A stretch of 64,000 bases of DNA, taken from assembly GCA_029721435.1 (NCBI GenBank), contig CM056583.1, positions 89,481,620 through 89,545,619 of the forward strand. Direction: 5' to 3'. The DNA comes from Gymnothorax reevesii (lineage: Eukaryota; Chordata; Actinopteri; Anguilliformes; Muraenidae). Shown here one piece after another: positions 22,241-32,898 of this stretch. Numbering within the stretch: the first letter of the stretch is position 1; each line of letters opens with the position of its first letter. Below the pieces are notes generated by a model that worked only from the letters and a program-made list of their open reading frames with translations, searched no databases and was not told where the DNA came from. The position numbers and the translations under genes were made by a program.

Positions 22241-23750
22241 TACTCAGCAACAAAAGTTTCTGTGACACCATTTATGTGTATGTTATAAATGACACGCAAA
22301 GATCTCAATGCAATCAATATGTTTATTTAACAGGAGAAACACTGACTTTTCAGTGCCAACGTCACTCAAAACGAAAAATGTCATTTCCATGCGTCATGAA
22401 GCACTTGTCTGACGTCTAACCAATTGTGACCTTCACACTTCAATACCGGGTGTGACTTCCTCGTGCCATGATGCAAGCAACGCATCTCCGGCGCATGGAC
22501 CGAATCAGATGTGCCAGAAATTGCTGTGGGATGTCATTCCAAATCTGACGTAGACGTTGTCGCAATTCCTGGAGTGTAGCTGGCGGGTTATCCAACCGCC
22601 GCAAACGTCGATCCATCTCGTCCCAAAGATGGTCGATTGGGGACATGTCTGGGGATCTGGCTGGCCATGGCAGGACATTGACATGTTGTTGCATCAGATA
22701 CTGCTGTACAATCCTTGCAACGTGTGGTCTGGCGTTATCATGTTGCAGCGTTATTCCGGGACCATGTTGCATCAAAAACGGTACCACCAATGGCCGTAGC
22801 ACTTCATCGCGATATCTTTGACCTGTCAGATTTCCATCAATAACAAGCAAATCTGTTCTGTTTCTAGCCGTGATCCCTCCCCAAATCATGACACTACCAC
22901 CTCCAAAACGATCAAATTCCTGAACACAGTTGTTGGCATAACGTTCTCCACGTCGACGGTATACACGTAAACGACCATCACATCGGTTAAGCATGAATCT
23001 TGATTCATCAGTGAAGAGTACAAGATCCCACTGACGTTGGATCCACCGTCGATGTTGTTGTGCCCACTGTAGACGCAGTCGTCGGTGTTGTACTGTGAGT
23101 ATTGGACGTCTTGCTGGCCGACGTGGGACAATGCCAAAATGACGGAGACGGCGACGGATTGTCTGTGCAGACAGTCGCCTCAAACCAGGTATCGTTCTTG
23201 CAGTTATGGTTGCAGGTTGGAATCGATTTCGGAGATGGGTTGTTCGAATCCAGTTGTCCTGTCTGGGAGTGGTTACTCGTGGACGGCCGCTGCGAGGACG
23301 GTCTCTGACATGTCTTGTCTGCTGATGACGCTGCCATAAGTTCCAAATGGTGTTTCGGTGGACATTCAGGCGATGAGCAACTTCCCTCTGCGAGGTTCCG
23401 GATTCAATCATCCCAATGGCCCTCCACCGATCATTTTCAGACAGTCTTGGCATTTAGAGGGTAGAGTTCCTGATCCGAAATGGCTGTGTTTTCGATAAGT
23501 GATGCTTCCGTCGTTCATCAGGCACAATGTGAACATTCCAAAAATTCTCCTCTTTTATTGCCATCCACAAGCATGATTTACGCACATTTTCACGAGCAAA
23601 GTCATTTTCTTGCATTTTCATGATTTCCATTTCAATGTTGTGTTTACGTGTACTGTTTCAGTCTGATATCACCATGTATGACAATTTCATAATTGCGTTA
23701 TGAAAAATAATTAACAATATTGGTGTCACAGAAACTTTTGTTGCTGAGTA
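22241..23750 (-). mobile_element. Full-length Tc1-like transposon, apparently intact
   Basis: A 1510-bp element with perfect inverted repeats of about 30 bp, TACTCAGCAACAAAAG followed by TTTCTGTGACACCA. TA lies just outside both ends (22239-22240 and 23751-23752), although TATA at each end leaves the exact boundary ambiguous by 2 bp. It holds one uninterrupted transposase gene on the minus strand (22440-23453) and little else. Identical ends and an unbroken gene suggest a recent insertion. Confidence 0.9.
22440..23453 (-). CDS. Tc1/mariner-superfamily transposase, 337 aa, intact, DD34D triad
   Basis: This enzyme cuts the element at its inverted repeats and inserts it at TA sites in the nucleus. 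Residues 1-110 form the paired-like double helix-turn-helix DNA-binding region (SQREVAHRLNVHRNTIWNLW, a GRPR minor-groove hook, then a second helix set ending SAQTIRRRLRHFGI). The catalytic domain shows LFTDESRF (first Asp), ITLQHDNARPHVAR (second Asp) and SPDMSPIDHLWDEM (third acidic residue), with a GGGSVMIWGGI block between the first and second. Exactly 34 residues separate the second and third acids. The third is Asp (codon GAC) instead of the Glu usual in Tc1 proteins, a mariner-like triad in a Tc1-like body. The ATG is at 23451-23453 and the stop (TGA) at 22440-22442. Length matches the family norm of about 340 aa. Confidence 0.92.
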   Translation of the reverse strand: MPRLSENDRWRAIGMIESGTSQREVAHRLNVHRNTIWNLWQRHQQTRHVRDRPRSGRPRVTTPRQDNWIRTTHLRNRFQPATITARTIPGLRRLSAQTIRRRLRHFGIVPRRPARRPILTVQHRRLRLQWAQQHRRWIQRQWDLVLFTDESRFMLNRCDGRLRVYRRRGERYANNCVQEFDRFGGGSVMIWGGITARNRTDLLVIDGNLTGQRYRDEVLRPLVVPFLMQHGPGITLQHDNARPHVARIVQQYLMQQHVNVLPWPARSPDMSPIDHLWDEMDRRLRRLDNPPATLQELRQRLRQIWNDIPQQFLAHLIRSMRRRCVACIMARGSHTRY

Positions 23751-23752
23751 TA

Positions 23753-26218
23753 TCTGCACAAAGCACTTTAAATACCCTACCGAGCACCGTTGCTCTTTTC
23801 GATCACGCCACATCCAGATAATCCGGAAATGATGAATTACATTCATATTTTAAGTTGTACGAGTAACGAAGTGACCAGTGTCAGAGTAACAAAGTAAGAG
23901 TATACTTTAACTTTTACTCTACCACATTTAAAAGAAAAAATCCTGGCAAAAAAAACAAAACAAAATCAAGTTAAGCACAAATCCTCAAAAAAAAAAAAAA
24001 AAAACTACCTAAGTACCGTAACAAAGTATATGGACATTGTTACTATCAACCTCTGTCTAAGACAGTCCCCAATGGTTGATCACATTTTCAAATCAACGCT
24101 TTATTAACAAACTTGTCATACAAAAAAAAACTACATGAAACTTCCAGTTCTCCCAAAATGGGAGAAGTAAACCCACAAATGCCACGGCTCATGTAGCTCA
24201 GGTCATCCGGGCGGGTCCCCTTTCCTGGGCCACTTTTTTGCCCCAGTTTGCCCTTGTCCTCTATTGAACCGGGAGTTGTTTTGTGTCTTCCTCTTTGGCA
24301 GGTTTAAATGCGCTTATTTTTGCTGGGAGAGAGAGTAGAGGGGAGGGAGGGTGGAGCTCTGACGAGCCGATGAGCGAGGATACATCAGAACAGCCTTCCC
24401 GTAACATTATCTGCAGAAAGCCATGACGTCAACCGGTATACACATCAGCTGGCAGTGAAAAAAAAAAAATCTGCAATGGATCAGAAAACTTACGTATCGG
24501 ATCGTGTCGCAATTAAGTCAGGAAACAAATCAGTTTTTTGATTCAACGATCAAATTATACAATGATATCTTTTCTCTCCATATAATCTGTCAAAACATTG
24601 GACTTTAGCACTTGGTCTTTATTGAAAACAACATTAAAGATGTTCAGAATTTCCATAAAATATTAATGTTGCCTCAAACAAAATTGTATTTCTGTGAGAT
24701 TCCAATAGGGGAGATTAAGCAAATAATGCACCATACGCTGTGTTCAACACACCAAAAAGGAAGAAGAGGAGATGGAGAAGACTTTGCTGCCCCCTATTGC
24801 ATGAGCAGTGTACTGCTTTTTAACGTCCGCTCGCGTACCTTGCGTGGACTATGAACCGGCCCTAAGATGGGGGAAGGAGGATGCAATTTAAGAGACTTGA
24901 GACGCAGCCAGGGAGTGACACACTGCTGTGCAGTGCTAATGAAGAGGGAGGGAGAGGTTTGGGAAAGGGCCTCAGTGTCTAGCCTACCTGCTTGGATGGA
25001 GGAAAGACTGTACTCAATCTTATCCAGACAGGGCCAAAGTAAGAACTGGTTATTTTCAAGACTTTATTTTATTATTTTTATGTATTTATTTTTGATAAAT
25101 AAAATTTGTTTTGCTTGCGTGTCCATTTGAAATCTTAGTAAATTTAAAATGTGTGGCTGCCTTGTACCCCCGACAGCCAATCTTGTGCCCCCGGCAGTGT
25201 TAACGTCCACCTCAGACACTGCTTATATCAGTTTCTGAATATTTGCTACGTGTAAATATTACACGCTCCTACACCCCCCTCCCCCCCCCCAAGAAGTTAT
25301 AATGGGGGGGCCTAGGAGCGTGAATCTTAGCCCGGTATTAATTCGATTGCTCTGTTTGAGCCCGCGTTTGTCTCAGGACAAATCTGCTGCCTTATTAAGG
25401 AGCGGGAACCTCCGTGATTCCTGACGCCCTGTTTGACATCATTCCGCGGTCACGACGGCTGGAGACGCGCATCATTTCAGTGGGCCAGTCTAACACCCGC
25501 GTACATTACGGAGCTGGCAGTTAGAGAGACGCGGATGACCGAGCGGGACGGAACTGGAATAACAGCGAGTTGAACGGGATATTCGCAAAAAGAGTAGTGT
25601 CGATTGCAGGAGTGGAAATGATACGTTTGGAACCGGTCTTTAAGCTCTTGAAAGGAAACAAATGACTACAATATATTTTTTCCGGCAAATGACTGCCTCC
25701 GAGAGGGCAGCAGCTCACTTTTAAGGTGTGGATCGAGAAGTTGCTTTTTTTTTCCTGAAACAAAATCATGGATGTAATGAAATTCCTTTTCTGTAACCAG
25801 TTCAAATACGTTGGGGGTAGCCTACTTATCGCAATTCTTTTAGCTACTTGGTGATAAAGTTTACGAAACAATAAATGCTGAAATTTTGCTTATAACTTGC
25901 TAATTTAAATCTGAAATTAAAGGCTTCGTGACTATTTCTTGATCACAGACTGCATTAAATTCCTAATCGCTTTGATTTAATTATCGCCTGACATGTCATG
26001 AGATAAAGGAGATTACATCAAGCTTGACCCCGCAGTCTGAGTCATTTTCCCAATTACAGGCAGAGACTTGAAAACGGACAGCAAGCGACGTTGAAAAGTA
26101 ATTTACTGGATATCTAATTTAAATTGTGTTCCATTTGCATGTGCCAAATACTTATCTGAACTGAAAAGTTACATTTTTTCCAGCTTCAATTTAATTCGTT
26201 GTTTGCTTTCAGGAATAA
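23753..26218. other. Intergenic and upstream region of the adrenergic receptor gene
   Basis: No gene recognised. Poly-A near 23985-24003, a C/G run near 25272-25289, otherwise unassigned. The last 1.5 kb presumably holds receptor regulatory DNA, but no element could be identified from sequence alone. Confidence 0.4.
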
Positions 26219-26225
26219 TATAAAA
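26219..26225 (+). promoter_or_regulatory. Possible TATA box upstream of the alpha-2 receptor gene
   Basis: TATAAAA about 410 bp before the receptor start codon, followed by a mixed-composition leader. This is only a sequence match; many amine receptor genes lack a TATA box. Confidence 0.2.
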
Positions 26226-26634
26226 ACAGCATTCATCGGGGAGGGAGTGATTGACAAGATTTCGTTTTGACTAAAAAAGCATTCAGAGCTGTTGACTAAT
26301 CTGTGTGGAATTGTTCCTTTGGGCGAGCTCAATTGATCCGTATCTTTTCCGTTAATTTATCTGCGATTGGACGAACAGAAGGGACGGAATGAAATGAATA
26401 TTGATGAAACGCAATCGGATTTGATCGCAATCTGGAAATAACCAAATCTGCGAAGGACAACTCGGATAGAAATTCACCTATGAACAGGGATAGGCGCGCG
26501 GTGGCGAAGTGGAGAGTGATGGTTTAACGGAGCCGCCTTCGATCACTGATTCCGATTAGTTCTAGTTTAACTCCTTTTCCTCAGGACTGTGTTTTATTTG
26601 AAGGTCTAATAAAAAAAAAAGTTCTCTCTTTTAA

Positions 26635-28149
26635 ATGAAAAACAATTTTTTCCCGCTTTATTCCCCTCTCGGTTTGGACATGACCGCAGTTCTGGATGGC
26701 TCCTGCGTCACCCTGCCAGCACTGGGCAGCAGTAACGGGAACACGAGCAGCACTGCGCCCGCTGTGTGCAACCAGAGTGTGGAGACGCTGCCCCCATACT
26801 CCCCTGAAGCCATGGTAGCTTTTGCCACAGTCATCACTCTCATGATGCTGTTCACAGTCTTTGGCAATGTCCTTGTCATCATTGCAGTTCAGACCAGCCG
26901 GTTACTCCGCAGCCCACAGAATCTCTTCCTGGTCTCGCTGGCGGCGGCAGACATCTTGGTGGCCGCGCTAATCATCCCGTTCTCCTTGGCTAATGAGTTG
27001 ATGGGCTACTGGTACTTCCGCTCGGTATGGTGCGAGATCTACCTGGCGCTGGACGTGCTCTTTTGCACATCGTCCATAGTGCACTTGTGTGCCATCAGCC
27101 TGGACAGATACCTGTCTGTATCCCGTGCTGTTCGGTACAGCGGCCAGCGCACGCCGCGGCGAATTAAGGCAGCTATCCTTGTTGTGTGGCTCATCTCAGC
27201 GGTCATCTCTTTCCCACCTCTGCTGTCAGCGAATAAGGGCTCTAGGGGGGCGGAGTCCAGGGTGGGACCTCAGTGCCAGCTGAACAGCGAGCGCTGGTAC
27301 ATCCTCTACTCCACTGTGGGCTCTTTTTTTGTGCCCTGCCTCATCATGATCTTGGTGTACCTGCGCATTTACCAGATCGCCAAACGCCACACCCGCTGCC
27401 CCCCTGGAGCCATTGTCCCTCCCCCACTAGATGCCCCACTACCCTCCCAGCAGAACAGTGAAAGGGCCCCAAAAGCCTATAAAATAAGTGGTCTTGGAGC
27501 TCCTTTGTCCCCTGACACCATCTTACCCGCCTCCACCCTGGCTCCTGCCCGCACCCCCACAGTGCCCCCTCCCTCACCAGTCCTGTCCCTGCCCGAGGGC
27601 CCTCGCCATTTCTGGTCAAGTCCAAATAGGAGGCAGAGCAAACTGGGTGACAAAATGGCTGACAGCAGCAGATGCTGTTCTAGTTCCGGGTCAGACGGTG
27701 AGGGGGAGGACATGGATCCTCCCAGTGGAAGAGGAGGGGCCCCTAACATTCCAGGTCCAGTGGATGGGCCCCCTAGAGCCCTGCCACCGGGGCGCGGCCC
27801 ACTGAGGAACACCATCATCACAGCAGCGAGTGGGATCACCCTAGTAGAGGTGATCCCCTCTCCCGCACGGCAAAGAGCTGCGATGAATCGTGAGAAGCGC
27901 TTCACCTTCGTCCTGGCCGTGGTGATCGGAGTCTTTGTCATCTGCTGGTTCCCTTTCTTCTTCTCCTACAGCCTGAAGGCCATCTGCCCCGAGGTCTGCG
28001 CCCCGCCAGAGCCGCTCTTCAAGTTCTTTTTCTGGATTGGCTACTGCAACAGCTCCTTGAACCCGCTCATCTACACCATCTTCAACAAGGACTTTCGCCG
28101 CGCCTTCAAGAAGATCCTCTGTCACGACACCAGGGACACGGTGTTCTGA
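26635..28149 (+). CDS. Alpha-2 adrenergic receptor, single exon, 504 aa (subtype probably 2D)
   Basis: A Gi/o-coupled plasma-membrane receptor for adrenaline and noradrenaline. Seven hydrophobic segments are visible. Two N-glycosylation sequons (NTS at 36, NQS at 46) precede TM1 (GNVLV, 77-81). TM2 has LAAAD (Asp106) and TM3 has the amine-binding Asp140 in [15 protein letters not shown]. Cys133 and Cys214 can form the extracellular disulfide. DRY is at 157-159 and is followed by Leu where Trp is usual. TM5 has Ser226 and Ser230 for the catechol hydroxyls, with Thr227 where mammalian 2A has Cys. The third loop is long (about 245-418) and Pro/Ser-rich with an acidic [11 protein letters not shown] patch. 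CWFP is at 437-440, NPLIY at 476-480 and the palmitoylation-type Cys at 496. The glycosylated N-terminus argues against 2B, and the C-terminus favours the fish 2D subtype, but this is from memory. The single exon is normal for the family. The ATG at 26680 (residue 16) has a better context than the first one and may be the true start. Confidence 0.95.
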   Translation: MKNNFFPLYSPLGLDMTAVLDGSCVTLPALGSSNGNTSSTAPAVCNQSVETLPPYSPEAMVAFATVITLMMLFTVFGNVLVIIAVQTSRLLRSPQNLFLVSLAAADILVAALIIPFSLANELMGYWYFRSVWCEIYLALDVLFCTSSIVHLCAISLDRYLSVSRAVRYSGQRTPRRIKAAILVVWLISAVISFPPLLSANKGSRGAESRVGPQCQLNSERWYILYSTVGSFFVPCLIMILVYLRIYQIAKRHTRCPPGAIVPPPLDAPLPSQQNSERAPKAYKISGLGAPLSPDTILPASTLAPARTPTVPPPSPVLSLPEGPRHFWSSPNRRQSKLGDKMADSSRCCSSSGSDGEGEDMDPPSGRGGAPNIPGPVDGPPRALPPGRGPLRNTIITAASGITLVEVIPSPARQRAAMNREKRFTFVLAVVIGVFVICWFPFFFSYSLKAICPEVCAPPEPLFKFFFWIGYCNSSLNPLIYTIFNKDFRRAFKKILCHDTRDTVF

Positions 28150-28333
28150 GGGGATGATCTTTCTTGTGTTTGAGCCTTGAAATGTTCTCATGTGGTACTG
28201 GTGCAAGTGTCTTTTTGGCATTTCTTCTGGAAAACTAAAAAACTGTTTTGCATGAGCGGGAAGAGGCCTCTGGGTGACACTAGTGCGACGTATTTGTTAA
28301 TCAGTTTGATTGGGGGGTAAAGTTTTATATTAA
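28150..28333 (+). other. Proximal 3' untranslated region of the receptor gene
   Basis: Non-coding sequence between the TGA stop and a MITE. No canonical AATAAA was seen before the MITE. Confidence 0.4.
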
Positions 28334-28823
28334 CCCTTAAATGCCCAACTAAAGTGAAAGTTGAAAGAAAAATCTATTTACTCTGTGTCCTGGGGAGGGG
28401 CTAATGACACAATAGCAATTTTTAATTTTTGGTGACCTTTGACCTCATTTTAGTTTTGTGACACATATCACTCTAAGTTTCTAGGATATAAAGACCACTT
28501 TTGTCCATCATTGTTTTGGTAGTTGACATACAGCTGAAGTATTAGGCAGAGCTTATTTTTCATTTGCTTACCTGTTTGTCTACATTATCCAGTGATGAAT
28601 GGGTGCTGATCTATCGTGTGGATTCCACCATGGGGGCGGCCATATTGGAAAGGTCAGCTGGTGCAGCCAGTGTAGTGTCAGTTCCACTTTTATTCATCAG
28701 ATGGCAGCACTGATGGTCTAAATATGTCACTATGGGCATTAGATAGCAAAATTTATGTGGGGTCAGTGGTTTTGACCACCCCCAAAATCTTGTGACAAAT
28801 TTGTCTCGGGGGGCATTTAAGGG
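28334..28823. mobile_element. piggyBac-type MITE with TTAA target duplication
   Basis: Perfect 13-bp inverted ends CCCTTAAATGCCC (28334-28346) and GGGCATTTAAGGG (28811-28823), flanked on both sides by TTAA (28330-28333 and 28824-28827). TTAA flanks with CCCT-type ends are the hallmark of piggyBac transposons. The 490-bp interior has no transposase. It sits 185 bp after the receptor stop codon and is likely to be transcribed as part of the 3' UTR. Confidence 0.85.
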
Positions 28824-29010
28824 TTAAGCTGTATATTTGGGTGTATTTTGTGACTGAAGGATTTTCCTCTGTCGGGGAGAGAGGGGACTCAGAATGAACG
28901 ATGCACAATATTTTTTCAATCTTTGGAGGTTTGTGGAATCAAGGTTGACTGTCGCTTGAACAACTTTAAATGCAAGAGACTAAATAGTCCCTGCCTTTTA
29001 ATGCTCAAGA

Positions 29011-29016
29011 AATAAA
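29011..29016 (+). terminator. Candidate polyadenylation signal of the receptor gene
   Basis: AATAAA 860 bp downstream of the stop codon, beyond the MITE. If used, the MITE is part of the 3' UTR. Confidence 0.3.
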
Positions 29017-29019
29017 AGA

Positions 29020-29990
29020 ATTTGATGCCTTTTTTAATGGCACATTTCTGGAAAAAAAACCCTGTGTTCAGCATTTGGCAAGTTATAAAATTTATCTTGT
29101 GGACAAAAAGAGGTTTTCAAAAACACAATAAATCTGTGATCTTTCAGATACACCTGAGCACAAAACTTCTGGGAAATTATATTTGTCTTAAGTTCCCTCT
29201 GTCTGTTTCCTCTCTTTCAGTTTCCTCATCATGCTTCCTCTCTCTTTTCTGTCTGTTTAATCTCTATCGTTTTTCTCCTCGCTCACATTCCTCTCAACTT
29301 TCTCTGGCCATTTCTTCTGTTTTCTTTCTTTTTGTCCTCTGTTCATTTCCTGTCCACTTCCTCTGTTTCATTTATCTGCTTCCCTGCCTGTTTCCTGTCT
29401 GTCCATTCGCTGTCTGTCCATTCTCTTTTTGTCCTGTCTGTCCGTTCTCCTTGTCTGTTTCCTGTCTGTCTGTCTGTCCGTTCCTTCTGTTTCATTTTTC
29501 TGTTTCCTGTCTGCTCAGTGTTTGTGGCCTTTTTCTCTCAGGCTTTCTGATCTCTAGTGCTGTACCATCCTGGGAGGTAAACTGCTCAAACTCTGGATTC
29601 AGTAATCAGTTTAAAAACTTTCTCATGGAGACGGAATATTGAGAGATTGACAATGAGCTTATGGGGAGAACAGCTGAGGAGCCATGATTTTTAATCGAAG
29701 CAGTCTGTGGATTTTTTAAATCCAGGAAGTAGAAGTTTATTGATTCATCATTCATTAACAACCACCTTCCACAATGGCGCAGGTAGGTTCTTAATAAAGT
29801 ATGACTTCAGTGAAATGTTCTGGCATATAAAATCACAGTCGACTATCTCCATGGGTTATGGAGGCTTAACATGCGCAGAAATATTTCATTTTTACAGGAG
29901 CTCTTAAATGGGGTTTAGCAAGGCGTCATTACATTGGACCCCCTGTGTTACGATAGAATGCTTCGCAAGGGACTTTAAAAAAAAGCTGTG
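29020..29990. other. Intergenic with pyrimidine-rich simple sequence
   Basis: From about 29190 to 29545 the + strand is rich in CTGTCTGTTTCC-like units, a degenerate pyrimidine tract. The long frame across it is a by-product of this composition. Nothing else recognised. Confidence 0.6.
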
Positions 29991-29999
29991 TAACCTTTC

Positions 30000-30557
30000 C
30001 TGCTGCATGTGTGCTTGTACATGTGTGATTGTGCACGAGACAATATATATTCTCTGATTCTATATGAGCCTGAGTGTGTGGTTTAAGTGTCGGTGCGCTT
30101 GAAGGTACATGCATGTGTATTTACAGTTTTGAGAGTCCAAGTTTACCTTTTGACTCCATGAATGTGTGCATGTACAAGAGAGATGTCTCCTTGTATGTTT
30201 GTTTGCCTGTTTTTGTGTGTATATGTGAATCTGCCTGCGAGAGAGACTGATTCCTGTGTGTGTGTGTGTGTGAGTAAGTGCATGCGTGTGTTCGTGCATG
30301 TACCTGTTTGTGTGTGTTAGAGCATGTACCTGTTTGTGTGTGTTAGAGCAGGGGAGAGGTTTGCTTAATGTGTTTTGTGCTTAATGTGTATTTGTGTGTG
30401 TGCAAGATGGATGCCTCAATGTCTGTATATGTATCCGGTCGTGTGTATGTGTGTACATGACATTGTCCTATGTGTGTGTTACTGTGTATTTATGCATTGT
30501 ATGCACGTGTGTGTGTGTGTGTGCGTGCATGTACACAAGTCAGTTTGTGTGGATATA

Positions 30558-30643
<86 letters not shown>

Positions 30644-30765
30644 CGTGCGTGCGTGTGCGTGGGCTTTAGCATGTATGTATACTGTAGGTATAGCCTGTAC
30701 TAGCACTGGTTGTGCAGTGCTGTCTGCTCTGGACAGGTTATACACAAGCTTTCAAGTTCTGCTGT

Positions 30766-30802
<37 letters not shown>

Positions 30803-30910
30803 TGCGTGCGTGTGTGTGTGTATTTGTGTGTGTGTGTGTGTGTGTGCGCGCGTGCGTGTGTGTGTGTATTTGTGTGTGTGTGCGCGTGCGTGCGTGCGTG
30901 TGTGTGTGTA

Positions 30911-30944
<34 letters not shown>

Positions 30945-30970
30945 GGCGCGCGCGTGCGTGCGTGTGTGTC
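30000..30970. repeat. Long GT-rich satellite region
   Basis: Diverged TGTG/GTGTAT sequence leads into an uninterrupted (GT)n of about 40 units at 30560-30639, then GTGC/GTGT mosaics at 30766-30970. Cys/Val and His/Thr frames across this tract are artefacts. Confidence 0.9.
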
Positions 30971-31224
30971 TGGCAGGAGTGAAGATGGTGGGAGTGAGGA
31001 CTGCACACCCACACCCTCACCTTAATCCCTACCTTTGCGCAAGCTTCTTGCCCCAACCCCCCACCCCCACCCCAAAGTCCTGGGGCGATGTGGCATGGTG
31101 GTGGGCACAGGCTGTGGATGCGGGATGGAGCAGCGCATCTCCTCGGCAGCTTCCATTGCGACTGAGCAGCTCCACACTGCTCACCTCTGAGATGGGGAAG
31201 GACCTAGAAAAAGTGGTCTAAAAA
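30971..31224. other. Sequence between GT satellite and LINE reading frame
   Basis: Mixed-composition DNA, possibly the 5' part of the LINE insertion. No recognised motif. Confidence 0.35.
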
Positions 31225-32891
31225 TTGTCTGCTCTTCACACTGCAGACGGTAAACCGCAATCGTCGGAGCATCCCCCTCTCGCGGTCGAAATTACAAAAA
31301 AAGAAAGAGAAAAAATCTATGCATTGCTTCGGGGAACATCTGCATGTTGTTTGATCTGGCTTGAAAATCATGCTTGGCAGGCTGGTCGAGCACATCTCGG
31401 AAGCTGTGCTCCCGGAAACTCAGTGTGGCTTCTGGAAGACTAGATCCACCACAGACATGATCTTTGTCTTAAAGCAGCTAATAGAGGAGAGCAGAGAACA
31501 TCACAAGGACCTCTACATAGCCTTCATCGACCTCAGCAAAGGCTTTGACACCATCAACCATGAGTTGCTCTGGAAACTCCTCTCCAAACTTGGGGTACCA
31601 CCTAAGTTTCTCTGCATCCTCCAGCAGCTCCATGATGGGATGCAAGCCAGAGTGCTCACAGGAGAACTCCAGTCAGAGCTCTTCAAGGTGAACACTGGGG
31701 TGAAGCAGGGCTGTCTTGGCTCCAGTGCTCTTTAACATCCTCCTCTCTGCCATCACGTGCCTCTTCCACAGCGGCATGGGACATGAAGATGGTGTCCAGG
31801 TGGAGTACCGCCTAGATGGAAGCCTCTTCAACATCAGACGGCTCCAGGCCCACACAAAGACAGAGACTTGTCAGATCTGTGAGCTTCAGTACGCTGATGA
31901 CTGCGCTGTGTTAGCTCACAGCCCAGACTCTATGCAGCACGCCCTCAACACCATCTCCAGTCTGTTCCAATACTTTGGTCTTCAGGTCAACATTCAAAAA
32001 ACTGAGGTCATGTCCCAACTCACTAACCCAACCTCCACACGCCCCAGTTTTCATATAAATGTCATTCCACTAAACGCAGTGGATCACTTCACCTGCCTCG
32101 GCTCCACTTTGTCCTCATGCTGCTCCCTTGACACTGAACTGCACGTATCAATAAAGCCTCGTCATCCTTCGGTCGCCTACGCAGCAGGGTATTCGAAAAC
32201 CGAAACCTGAAGGTCAGTACCAAGACTGCCGTCTACAACGCAGTATGTCTCTCCACTCTCCTCTATCGGGCAGAGTCATGGACCCCATACCGCCGGCACA
32301 TCACTAACTTGGAGGCCTTCCACATCCGCTGCTTACAGAAGATCCTTAGCCTGTCCTGGGAAGTTGAGTCCCCCATACTGACATCCTCAAGAACACTATT
32401 TCCATCTGCATGGAAGCAGCCATGGCAAAGAGACATCTTCTGTGGATTGGACACACCATCCGCATGCCTGACCACCGCCTGCCCCGCCAGGTCCTCTATG
32501 GCCAACTGAGAGGTGCAAAGCGCTCTGCTGGGGGGAAAAAACGGCGTTTTAAGGACTACACCAGGGACCTCCTAAAGCGAGCCAACATCAACACCACGCA
32601 GCTTGAAACTCTGGCACTCAACAGATCAGCCTGGCAGATCACCTGCGCCACTGCAGTTTCACAAATACACAAAACAAACCAAGACCGACGAACCGAGAGG
32701 CGCATTCAACGACACCAGCGGGCGGCTGGTACCACCCTGGCATCTGGCTTCCTCTCGTCCATTTGCGAGCGGGTATGCGGCTCAAGGTTTGCACTCAACG
32801 CCCACGACCGTGTCGCTGACCCCCGCCCACGCCCCCCCTTGGAGCAAGCGTCATCATCGGACACGATGGACAGCTAAGAAAAAAAAAAAAA
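31225..32891 (+). mobile_element. 5'-truncated non-LTR retrotransposon (LINE), frameshifted, with poly-A tail
   Basis: RT motifs occur in order: PETQCGFWKTRSTTDMIF, then AFIDLSKGFDTINHELLWKL (motif A Asp), GVKQGC, APVLFNILLS, and LQYADDCAVLAHS with an intact YADD box (about 31888-31920). The C-terminal part follows (HLLWIGHTIRMPDHRLPRQV, RRFKDYTRDLLKRANI, 32410-32877). A one-base loss near 31715 separates GVKQGC from APVLFN, and another frame change lies near 32150-32400. The element ends in a run of A at 32878-32891. The endonuclease region is absent. It appears to have inserted into the GT satellite, which resumes at about 32899. Clade not resolved. Confidence 0.85.
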
Positions 32892-32898
32892 GAGAGAC

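Noticed and set aside
27477..27941. 154-codon minus-strand frame under the receptor third loop
   Set aside because: Shadow of the GC-rich receptor coding sequence on the opposite strand.
29022..29642. 206-codon frame rich in Phe, Ser, Cys, Leu
   Set aside because: It translates a degenerate CTGTCTGTTTCC pyrimidine tract. No domain, no splice context, starts in the probable receptor 3' UTR.
30375..31221. Long Cys/Val-rich (and reverse His/Thr-rich) open frames
   Set aside because: They are translations of GT/GTGC satellite, where stop codons are rare by composition. No start context or homology.
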